Source: Ceratodon purpureus
Taxonomy: Eukaryota; Streptophyta; Bryopsida; Pseudoditrichales; Ditrichaceae
Direction: 5' to 3'
Assembly: GCA_014871385.1 (NCBI GenBank)
Contig: CM026422.1
Span: 11,036,718-11,100,717 of the forward strand
Length of the DNA: 64,000 bases
This document shows, in pieces, positions 42,501 through 50,270 of this stretch. Under the pieces are notes generated by a model, which did no database searches, had not been told where the DNA came from, and saw only the letters and a program-made list of their open reading frames with translations. The position numbers were made by a program, and so were the translations under genes. How positions within the stretch are numbered: the stretch's first letter is position 1; every line of letters begins with the position of its first letter.

Positions 42501-44157
42501 TGAGCAGATTGAGCCCGGAATAACTGATATGTCCTAGTCTCGCATGCCACAAGCGTGCTAATTTTATGGCTCCTTCTGATTTAGGAGAGACAGGTGGTAG
42601 AGCGATGGGTGGGTGCACTATTCTGTCAGTGACACTATGGGCCTCTTGATCAGAAGTTTCTACAAAGTGAACTTCCAGACTGTTTCTTAGTGATGTCAAC
42701 TTATAGAGACCACTGCCCATGCATCGTGTGCCTCGTGCCACTATTTCGTGAGGATTCTTTTCTGACAGAGCTACACAACTTCGTTTTGAGAAAATAAAAA
42801 TGTTTCCTGAATCTGTGATCTGTCCTACAGACAGAAGGTTCCTACTCAGTCCAGGCACGTAACGAACTCCTTTTATTGTTTTTATTTCTCCTGAAGGGAG
42901 TGGTAGATTAACACTCCCCTCCTGTTGAATTACATGTGATTGCCCTGAGGCCGAAGTTACTATTTCGGCATTCTGCATCTGTCCTAAGGTGGAGAACACT
43001 GCCGTATTATTTGCATAGTGCTTGGAGGCACCTGAGTCAACGATCCAGTCTCTATCGTCAGATCCTATCGAAAGAGCAGTCATTGCTGCTGCAATTCCCT
43101 CATCTGTGATGTCCAGAGGGTAGGCGATCTCACCAGAGTAATAGTCTTCCTCCATCGCATGAGCTTGATGCATGACCGGTCTGTTGAATCCACTTGACGA
43201 TCCAGGGTACATTCTTGGTATTGGTGCCGGTGCTAGACAGTCTCGAGCTAAGTGTCCACCTTTTCCACATCGATTGCAAATAATGTGATCTCTTGGAGAG
43301 CGTCCTTCATAGGGCCTGTAATCAGATCGATGCTCCGGTCTGTATGGATTCGGTTGATAGCTGCTCCCTCCTGACTGATGTTGAGGATGTCCATTCACAT
43401 TCTGCCCATGGTGGAATCCTCCTGGATTCTGGTACGCAGGTCGATACACATGCCCCCTGCCGCCATGTCGAATTACCTTCCTGATGCGCATCACCAGTGC
43501 CTCTTCAGCTGAGTCTGAGTGTCTCAGCTTCATGTTCGATTCTTCTAAGTGTAATCGACTGAAGAGCTCGGTGAGTGGAGGGATGACTCTCTCATTCTGG
43601 ATCTGTCGCACAAAGGATTCAAAACGATTGGGCAAATGGGTGAGAATCTTGTGGACAATGGTGGGATCATCTATGACCTGACTAGCTGCCCTTAGTTCTC
43701 TCAGTAATCCATAGATCAGTGCCATAAAAGCTGGAACGTCCATATCATCTGTCATTCTGGCGTCATGCCATCTGTTTCTGACATTCATGGCATCAGCTAT
43801 GGTGTTTGTGGCATAGACTTCTTGCAAAGTCAGCCACGCCACTCTCGGATCAGTGATCCCTTCGAGGAAGTCTTGTGGACCTTGTGTCAGAGTGAGTTTA
43901 AGAAGTCCTAGTGCCCTCGCTTTCTTCTGTCTCTGAAGCTCTCTTTCTTTTCTAGCTGCATTTCGTTCAGCTCTAGTCAAGGGGGCCACTACGTCATCCT
44001 CTTCGAGATCAGATTGATCACTGTTATCCTCTGGCACAAGACAGATCCATAGATCTTCCTTTTCGAACACATTTTGAACAGTATTTTTCCAAGCCTTGTA
44101 GTTGGCTGGTGACTCTAACATCTTATCCTTTGCTATGACTTGATCCATCGTGCCCAT
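39589..44157 (-). CDS. Copia Gag-Pol polyprotein
   Basis: A single 1522-residue frame. Gag lies at about 1-290. The zinc knuckle is C294-x2-C297-x4-H302-x4-C307. Aspartic protease DSGAS is at 374-378. The GAG-pre-integrase HHCC-like region spans about 537-573. The integrase core shows D600, D663 and E699, with the exact D-x35-E spacing. The Ser/Pro-rich linker is about 850-980. Reverse transcriptase runs about 1035-1260 with LYVDDLL (1196-1202). RNase H has YVDSDYAG (1361-1368), SSTEAEY (1401-1407) and IHCDNESA (1437-1444). No stop or frameshift interrupts it. It makes the proteins for particle assembly, reverse transcription and integration of the element. The start MGTMDQ lies about 155 bp inside the 5' LTR, a normal distance. 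Confidence 0.96.
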   Translation of the reverse strand: MGTMDQVIAKDKMLESPANYKAWKNTVQNVFEKEDLWICLVPEDNSDQSDLEEDDVVAPLTRAERNAARKERELQRQKKARALGLLKLTLTQGPQDFLEGITDPRVAWLTLQEVYATNTIADAMNVRNRWHDARMTDDMDVPAFMALIYGLLRELRAASQVIDDPTIVHKILTHLPNRFESFVRQIQNERVIPPLTELFSRLHLEESNMKLRHSDSAEEALVMRIRKVIRHGGRGHVYRPAYQNPGGFHHGQNVNGHPQHQSGGSSYQPNPYRPEHRSDYRPYEGRSPRDHIICNRCGKGGHLARDCLAPAPIPRMYPGSSSGFNRPVMHQAHAMEEDYYSGEIAYPLDITDEGIAAAMTALSIGSDDRDWIVDSGASKHYANNTAVFSTLGQMQNAEIVTSASGQSHVIQQEGSVNLPLPSGEIKTIKGVRYVPGLSRNLLSVGQITDSGNIFIFSKRSCVALSEKNPHEIVARGTRCMGSGLYKLTSLRNSLEVHFVETSDQEAHSVTDRIVHPPIALPPVSPKSEGAIKLARLWHARLGHISYSGLNLLSRHAIGIPDLPMISDVCSPCMQGKQTRENFPKVADNRASQLLEIIHSDLCGPLPVPSLARSLYFITFTDDMSRKTWIYFMAHKSQSLEKFRVFKALIENQTGRKIITFRTDRGGEFLSQSFIDFCASHGIHRHLTTARTPSQNGVSERKNRTILEKVRSMLIASNAPNYLWAEAAKTAVYLMNRSPTRSNLGVTPDEKFYGIKPSLQHLRTFGCLIYVHKDKSLRNKLESRSQQAIFLGYDEASKAFRVYHPSTRKTAVSRDVSFDETRFFQTDPSELKFDISYLLTPLYSIDSSIESNPSSVEPEAATELQNTMVTSPATSQLEPAVTDQLLEPRRLTPQASPTQQTPPGSPSDPYRFEGLSPTPSLPQPITDNLDLSHDLEDWPVTNDLNDMSSHHSPANDITQLHQIDDRTSEESTSKAPVSIRPRRNASLPAHLRDYFVGMMALPLEPSSFAQANSIPQWKHAMEDEMRAIYMNETWELTALPPGKSLISTRWIFKAKTKADGSLLRCKARLVCRGFEQQHGVDFGETFAPVVKWGTIRAMIALAAQNGWKLYGMDVKTAFLHGDLKEEVYISQPEGFIERGREHLVCRLRKALYGLKQAPRAWYEKIDTWLRGQGFHKGNSDYNLYVIHYEGKIILLILYVDDLLFTGNHLAWINWLKNQLETRFEMSELGEGDITMYLKAEFIQVPEGILMTQRGYARQVLEIFDMLNCQAVATPMVERPRLLSDPSEEPCDGFQYKSGVGKLIYLTHSRPDISYSVGVLSRYSSNPRVSHLKAMKRVMRYIKGTLDYGILFRRNEASTLVGYVDSDYAGDLENGKSTTGFTFSLGRSPIVWHSKRQPTVALSSTEAEYRSLSDASRETVWLGLLLNDLGLPLDEPIVIHCDNESAIKLAYNPIFHQRSKHIIPHYHFTREKIESNEVKVLHVTSAEQIADLFTKPLGRGLFEKFRGKLNIVSLSNCSGHSKSY

Positions 44158-44295
44158 AGTGCTAATACTAATCGATCTAGATTCTCTCTCTCACTTGCTT
44201 TTCAGCCACTGACGACACACATATCAAGTATACACTAACCAGTTGACTACTCAACCACATAACCACAATCAGACAACTGTTACTACATGGAATAC

Positions 44296-44313
44296 TCCAT
44301 CGCTCTGATACCA
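44296..44313 (-). other. Primer-binding site
   Basis: TGGTATCAGAGCGATGGA on the minus strand, directly after the 5' LTR, complementary to the 3' end of initiator methionine tRNA as in most plant copia elements. Confidence 0.92.
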
Positions 44314-44522
44314 TATTGACATGAACATAACCAAATAACAGGGGCGGAGTACACCGCACACACTCAAGAGAGCTTCACTTTAGTGAGCATCAACTATATA
44401 CTGTCTCTCGAAGTAACCACAGATGATAAGCATCTGTTTGGATGATCCACATGCGACGTGTACATCCATGGTCAAACCACGGTGGATCTTCTGTGAATAG
44501 CACAGTAGAGATGATGTCAATA
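44314..44522 (-). repeat. 5' LTR of the copia element
   Basis: 209 bp, the same sequence as 38471-38679 as far as can be judged by eye. It carries the element promoter, although no TATA box was assigned with confidence (CTATATACTG on the plus strand is a candidate). Confidence 0.95.
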
Positions 44523-44713
44523 CGTATTTTCAGAGCCCTTCAAACATCAGCTTCTCATGACACTTAGCCGGTGGAAATGGAGAAGTCTTGAAATTTATCT
44601 TGGTGGGATATGGAGTTCAACAAATGAGGATGGTATTGGATTTTTAAAGGATTTTAAATTTTTAAATTTTTTGATTTATTTTCATTTTCATTTTTTGTGC
44701 AAAGAAGACATAC

Positions 44714-46312
44714 CCACTGACAGAGGTACACTTTGTGTTGTGGCATGTTGTAATCAAGGTTTTTCCTCCCGCTGACTACCTCCAGTAGAAGAACCCCAAA
44801 GCTATATACGTCGGCTTTTTCGCTCAGTTGGCCCATGGTTGCATACTCGGGTGCCCAGTATCCTCTGCAAGTATGTCCGACATATCAATCTGAATATTGG
44901 CTGCTTTTCAGATAGTATAAAGAGAAACCAAAAGAGGCTGCAATAAAGGCTTGCACAAATGCAGACCCACCTGGTGCCAGCAATGTCACTAGTAATAATA
45001 TGAGTTTGTTCATCTGGAAAGAACAAAGCCAACCCGAAATCTGCAATCTTGGGTTGTAATTCCCGGTCCATCAGAACGTTGCTAGCTTTGATATCTCGGT
45101 GGATAATTCTCGGTTGAGCCGATGCATGCAAGTAGTGTAAGCCCCTGGCCACTCCCAAGCATATATTAAACCGTGCTGGCCACGTCAACTGTTGGCCTCC
45201 TCGTTGATCTGTATCAAACATATATAAGAGTTGATTCGCAGATTCAATGTCCTCTAATAGAGTGAACAAGTTGCGAATTGGTTCTTAAATTAATCAACAA
45301 TTTCATGGGATACACACTTCGTGGCATGAAACACACACACTTGGTGGCATGGACGATATTAAAAGGAATAAAACATGAGAAATGAAGAGTTGAGTGAATT
45401 AGCAAGTGATATTTTTAAAAATAAACGCATTTCAACTACAAGTTGGTACATGTTCTGATCACAGGTGGCCCTCTTACGAAACAGATGGTGTGCTAGGTCG
45501 TTGTTGTCCAAATACTCATAGACCAGAAGCCTCTGGTCTTCTCGAATGCAACAACCTTTCAGGTTAACGAGATTGCGATGCTTGATGGCTGTCACGACAA
45601 CTACTTCGTTCAAGAACTCGGTTATACTTTGCTGGTTCTTGATGAATAATTGCTTCACAGCCACTGGGTTAGCATTTTCGTGAAGGTAACCCTGCACAAC
45701 AATAGTGTTTTAAGTGCTTCATATGTATGGTATATAAATGAGCTTACAGATCAACAGGATAATTCTGAAAGAACATCCGCAGGACTTCACCAGTTAAAGT
45801 ACTGTGCATTATAATTTATAATGGCAGAAAGAGTTAAAAGTCAAAAACTCGTGCTAATATCAAAAGCCTTGTACACTGCACCAAAGCTGCCCTGTCCAAT
45901 TTTCATTCTCTCAGAGAAGTCCTCGGTAGCGGACCGGAGCTGATTGAAAGTGAATATTGTGGGCTTGATGTCATTTTCAGCAAAATCTGCAGAAAAGTAA
46001 CTTGAGGTCCTCAGTTTCTGGAAATGAAAACTGTCTAGACACAAAAGATGGGCTATCGTGACTTCCTCTGAGAAGAAGCTCTACTTTTGCTGATTTTACG
46101 AAGATCAATATGCATCAAGTTGCATAACATACGGAGCTAGCAGCATTGGTTATCAGACTTACGTTGCTGAACTTGAAGCTGCAATTTCTGTTTCTCTCTT
46201 CTTGTTTTCCAAAACACCAGGCCCATCACGAGGATGATTATTGCCAACACAGAAGCAGCAACACTTGGTGCAATTACAGCGATGGAATTTTTTTGGCTGT
46301 CTGGGACAATTT
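44714..46312 (-). pseudogene. Receptor-like kinase (class VIII-2-like): TM and kinase exons, no ectodomain found
   Basis: Minus-strand exons: 46312-46163 (membrane span IAVIAPSVAASVLAIIILVM), 45986 to about 45870 (FTFNQLRSATEDF, GQGSFGAVYK), 45691-45478 (VAVKQLF, LVYEYLDNNDLAHHLF), 45208-44971 (IIHRDIKASNVLM, IADFGLALFF) and 44864-44714 ([23 protein letters not shown]). The final exon is at 38415-38020 beyond the copia element. Catalytic residues are kept. However, no leucine-rich or malectin-like ectodomain exons were found upstream, and the donor after GAVYK reads AAG|GCTTTT rather than AAG|GT. The gene is therefore best called a truncated, interrupted receptor kinase. Relatives act at the plasma membrane in signalling. 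Confidence 0.72.
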
Positions 46313-47392
46313 CTGGAACAAATTTCACATTTGACGCAACATGAACTTATTACATCAACTCAGAGAGACAAGACATACAACATAGCTTGTCAGGAACTCA
46401 GTGCAACCAAATTTCCCAATTCACTGTTCTAAGATATACCCTGTTTCATCATCAGCCCAGGCCCCATCTAGAGCTTGAGCATTGTTAACTATTGACCCAT
46501 AACGTATTCAGATCAAAACAACTTTTGTCGAAAATAAAAAAATTAATATTAATAGTGTTGGAAGTTAATGAAAGACTTCTGAACATTCAAACTTTCTTTG
46601 GTATGATCATAGTCATGGTATCCACAAGACTCTTGTGATATCTCTATTTTAAACGATCTTGATTGTGCGAACTCTGGTTGCAGCTTGCAGAACTTGGAGT
46701 GTTGCCTTGGGGTGCTCGTTCCATATTTCTCAGAGTGAGTATCTACTCTCATGTCTCAAGTTCCTTTTATGAGTCCTTGTCAAATTTTCTCTATCTGGTG
46801 ATAGATGTCAGTCATAAGTTTTACAAGCATGCTGTAATTCAATTTGGATGCTCGACGGTATAAAATACACCTAATATTCATTTCGCAGCTACATGCTTGC
46901 CGAAGGTCTGGGCTTATCAGGTATTGTGGCCATTCTTTTTTGTGGAATTGTAAGTAAAAAGAGTTCCAATTGCAGCAAACTGTAATCCAAAGTCTCATTT
47001 TATTTTCAATAAGCTGAGTAGCGTAGTTGCATCTTACAATTGTCACCAAGTAAGTTATTGATGCAGGTTCTGTTTGGATTTTGATTAAATTCTTGTACAG
47101 TTGAAGCAAACTATGTTTAATCAAGTGGTAATTTCCAGGGTTACTGATGTTTTCAGTGACTGATCGTCTTCAAATTCAAATGAAGTCCAAACCACAACAT
47201 ACAAACTGTTCCAGATTCAAACTCATATTAAGCTGTCAAATTCCGAACTGATCATGTACTCGTGCAAGATAATAAGCTTTGGGGCGATAATTCATCTCAC
47301 TTTGAATTCAGTAATTTCAAATTGAGCAATTGCCAGAGATGTCATTTCTAGACACACATGACCTCATCTAAACTAAAGCGAGTCAGTCGACT
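46313..47392. other. Gap upstream of the receptor-kinase exons
   Basis: The expected ectodomain exons are not visible on the minus strand. 46616-46750 matches 32745-32880. The rest is moderately AT-rich with no supported gene. The 3' flank of the zinc-ribbon gene lies at the right end. Confidence 0.5.
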
Positions 47393-48169
47393 TTAAAGCG
47401 GCTCGTCGAAGTCTGAAAGATAGATCATGTCGGCTGCAGCAAGTGCTTCGGAAACACCGTCCATCATGCCGATCAATCCGTCGGTGGAAAGGGCTGAAGG
47501 AGACGAGTCGGAGGAATGATCGTTAGCATGTGCGCAGTTGGGATTATCGATGAGCTCTCCGAAGTCATTCTCCCAATCGTAGTATGGATTCTGATCGGGA
47601 GATGCATGGTGAGGGCCTTCATAATGGTCTTCATCGTGCATGGAAGAATCGTCCAGATTGCATTCATACGCAGCCTGAGCTGCATCCTGGAGCTGGAGGC
47701 TGTGGCTTGGGTCGGGAGGGTTCTCCCCCTCGGCGGGAAACAATATGTCAAACATGTCAAGCTGGTCATCTTCATTTGCATTTAGAGTGGGTGATTTCTT
47801 ACTTCTCGTCTTGATGGCCACCAATACTCCGTCCTTCAAGTGCATTTGGAAGTAGTTTTTACAACTCAGGCATTGGAAGCGAGGTTGGGTTTCGCCATAT
47901 TTTTTCTTGTTGTTATAAAACTTGAAGCGTGCGTTGTTCACTGCAAAGCACTTGCTGCACTGGGTGCGTTGGCCTTGAATCTCCACGGGGTCTTGGTTGC
48001 GGACCTTCTTGTAGTGCTTGGGTTTGGGCCTATGGTGATCTTCCCAGGTAAAAATGGCCTCGCAGTCCAAGCACTTGTAACGGTGTTGATCGGGCTTCTT
48101 ATTGTTGAGGAATTTAAATTTCAGATTTGAAGATCCGCAATGCACGCAATGAACCTTTTGATCCGCCAT
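47393..48169 (-). CDS. Tandem Dof-like zinc-ribbon protein
   Basis: A single-exon frame of 258 residues with two zinc ribbons. The first is C8-x2-C11-x21-C33-x2-C36, exactly the spacing of plant Dof domains. The second is C71-x2-C74-x25-C100-x2-C103, with RFKFYNNKKKYGETQPRFQ, which resembles the Dof YYNN...QPR segment with a four-residue insertion. The WT.GG and VPVGGG parts of true Dof domains are absent. A basic run (KTRSKKSP) follows, and then an acidic, low-complexity C-terminus that could activate transcription. It may be a DNA-binding regulator or derive from a transposase-type zinc ribbon; neither is proven. A related gene fragment is captured by the palindromic element at 30660-31165. 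The start is the first ATG, and the product begins MADQKVHCVHC. Confidence 0.7.
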   Translation of the reverse strand: MADQKVHCVHCGSSNLKFKFLNNKKPDQHRYKCLDCEAIFTWEDHHRPKPKHYKKVRNQDPVEIQGQRTQCSKCFAVNNARFKFYNNKKKYGETQPRFQCLSCKNYFQMHLKDGVLVAIKTRSKKSPTLNANEDDQLDMFDILFPAEGENPPDPSHSLQLQDAAQAAYECNLDDSSMHDEDHYEGPHHASPDQNPYYDWENDFGELIDNPNCAHANDHSSDSSPSALSTDGLIGMMDGVSEALAAADMIYLSDFDEPL

Positions 48170-48699
48170 AGGTCTTCTCTAGGATGAGCTCTCACGCAGC
48201 CTCACTCACTCCTTCACTCCCTTAAATCCTTCACTTCGAACAGCTTCCTTCACCCCTTAAATCCTTCACTTCGAACAGCTTGTAACAAGTTAGCACAATT
48301 TGTAAGGTACCGACTTTGGGAACTTTCAGCTGTGCCTTGAGACAGGCACCGTTTCACATCGCGTGTAAAGACCACCACTTCTGGTACATCAGGCCTCAGC
48401 AGTGGAGATTGTAAGAACGTGGAAGAAGAGAATGGTGGGACTCTCTAAGCGGGAGGGCTCATTTTATACTTTGCGATCAAGTTTGAAAGTTGCAAAAGCT
48501 ATGGGACTCCATTTAGTGCAGCAAACTTGTGCACCACGGTACTTTACAGTACTCCTACCCACGACAACTCACCAGCTGGACTTATTGTGCATGTTGGGCG
48601 GCTCTTTGCGACTCGACATTAGTGGCGAGCTCCTCATGTCTACTTCTGTCAAGCAAGCCGTCATCCTTCCCGTGTATTAGATTTGTTTCAAAATCAGCA
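48170..48699. promoter_or_regulatory. Divergent intergenic region between the zinc-ribbon gene and the CDKA fragment
   Basis: Contains the leader of the zinc-ribbon gene (left, minus strand) and presumably a copied 5' region of the CDKA fragment (right, plus strand). A 28-bp direct repeat beginning CCCTTAAATCCTTCACTTCG occurs at 48219-48246 and 48254-48281, spaced 35 bp. No promoter motif was assigned. Confidence 0.5.
48219..48281. repeat. 28-bp direct repeat, two copies
   Basis: Two perfect copies starting at 48219 and 48254, with a 7-bp spacer, in the presumed leader of the zinc-ribbon gene. Confidence 0.85.
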
Positions 48700-49805
48700 A
48701 TGGAACAGGTGAGTACTTGGTTTATTTACAGTGTTGGAATTTGTAAGAGTTTGCATGCGATCAGAACTGGCGTTGAGATCATTTTTGGTCTCAGGTGATT
48801 TGTCAGGCACCGTGGGGGTAATGGTTGTGTGTACGCCGAGTCTAGTCCTGCCCTTGTTTATATCCTTTATGCTGAAGAAATCATGTGCGTCGTTTGTCAT
48901 GCAAGTAGATGTGAAGGCGCTCTTCGAGTTGTCGTCCTGGCTAGGCATGGCATTGGCACGTCCTGTATTCCAAGTGAACATGGAGTTGCCAATTCATCTG
49001 CTTAATGAGTAATATGTCATGTATCTCTGACGTCATGATGAGTTTTAGGTTCTTCTTTCATGCCCATTTCGAGATTGGCATTCCCATTAATATTGTCATG
49101 GATGTTATTGTGTTCCTAACAGAATCCGTAATTTTAATGTGGCAGTATGAAAAAGTAGAGAAGATTGGAGAGGGCATGTATGGAGTGGTTTACAAGGCCA
49201 GAGACCGCATTACCAACGAGACCATCGCCCTGAAAAAAATTAGGCTTGAGCAAGAAGATGAAGGAGTTCCCAGCACCGCTATCAGAGAAATCTCGCTTCT
49301 CAAGGAAATGCGCCATGGGAATATAGTCCGGTATGATGCTTCTCGTAATTCTGGTAATTTTTTGTATGGTCCGGTAACATGGTTCTTTGAATTCATTTTA
49401 GCTGCGAAACGGCTATGGTTCGGCTACTGTGGCGCTTGTATACTATTCTTACATCGTGCCTCTAGAACTACCAGTGATGTGATTGTTTGTGAGCTTATTC
49501 GGCGTATGTAAACTTTCTCCATGGTACAATTTGGGGATACTCTCAGGACTGGAGAGATGCGGCCTCTGGTGCTCAGACTTTTTAAAGGAGTCCAGTCCCA
49601 TCTGGATTCTGTTTTTACGGAAGATCCTATTAGCCACTGTAATCATGAGTAATTCCGTTTTTTGACCGTGTACATCATGTGGGTTTGTCGATCGCCAAGC
49701 TTCAAGATGTGATGCATAGTGAAAAGAGATTGTACCTCGTCTTTGAGTACCTGGATCTTGACCTGAAGAAACACATGAACACATGTCCGGATCTTGCCAA
49801 GGACC
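48700..49805 (+). pseudogene. 5' fragment of a CDKA cell-cycle kinase gene
   Basis: Exon 1 is ATGGAACAG (MEQ) at 48700-48708 with a GTGAGT donor. Exon 2 at 49146-49330 encodes [18 protein letters not shown] and the intact cyclin-binding helix PSTAIRE. A third block at about 49693-49803 encodes LQDVMHSEKRLYLVFEYLDL and stops matching after PDLAKDP. The catalytic loop, DFG motif and C-lobe are missing, so no active kinase can be made. Residue changes from the near-invariant pattern include GMYGVVY for GTYGVVY and HGNIVR for HPNIVR. The acceptor before LQDV reads CAAG where CAGG would restore phase. It therefore looks like a decaying, 3'-truncated gene copy that still keeps its intron. Confidence 0.85.
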
Positions 49806-49966
49806 CACAGCCTGGTTTGAGGGTTTGGGGTTGTTTAGGCAATTATGGGTTGGGATTGGCTTCGAGGGATCATAAGATTTGATTGGTGTGTGAAATGGTG
49901 GGTGAGATTGCAGGAGAATGAAGACGAGGTGGTTTTCTGTTTTCGTAATTTTGTGGATTTTGTGGA
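49806..49966. other. Junction between CDKA and DnaJ fragments
   Basis: The CDKA match stops near 49805, and 49806-49966 has no assigned origin. A DnaJ exon fragment begins at 49967. Confidence 0.5.
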
Positions 49967-50077
49967 TCAATTTACGATCGTTTTGTTTTGGTGAAGCTGG
50001 TCTTAAAGGACAGGACAAGGTGCACAGACAAGGTGCACGGCTAGAGGTGAGGGTCTTCCTCTTGTACTTGTGCAAGT
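49967..50077 (+). pseudogene. DnaJ exon fragment with internal micro-duplications
   Basis: Similar to the reverse complement of about 59030-59121: TCAATTTACGATCG, GGTGAAGCTGGT, then GTGAGGGTCTTCCTCTTGTA across the exon-intron border. It carries extra bases made by local repetition (TTTTG doubled; GACAAGGTGCAC doubled), so the frame is lost. Sequence to 50270 shows no further match. Confidence 0.85.
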
Positions 50078-50270
50078 TTCTTAGATCATCCAGCTTTGTG
50101 CAAGATAAATTGTCCGGACTTCCATTCGGTTCCTTCTAGTTTGCACATCTTCGTGCTTTAAATGTTTATTTAAGAGTCGCAGCCTTTTGTTTATGACCAT
50201 TCGCAAGTATTTCCGGAGCTGCACCTCAGCACTCTCTTGAATGCTAATTGCCTGCAATCTGTTATTGCAG

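Larger units (their letters stand above)
38471..44522 (-). mobile_element. Complete, young Ty1/copia LTR retrotransposon
   Basis: 6052 bp, oriented on the minus strand. LTRs of 209 bp at 38471-38679 and 44314-44522 begin TATTGACAT and end ATGTCAATA, and no difference between them was found by eye. The primer-binding site TGGTATCAGAGC (initiator Met-tRNA type) directly follows the 5' LTR, a purine tract precedes the 3' LTR, and CGTAT flanks both ends. The Gag-Pol frame is intact over 1522 residues in the copia order Gag-PR-INT-RT-RH. An extra antisense ORF lies between pol and the 3' LTR. The element sits in the last intron of a receptor-like kinase gene in the same orientation. These features indicate a very recent and potentially mobile copy. 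Confidence 0.97.

Noticed and set aside
48402..49012. Several 90-codon ORFs before the CDKA exon 2
   Set aside because: They overlap in different frames and cross the CDKA first intron; none has a domain.
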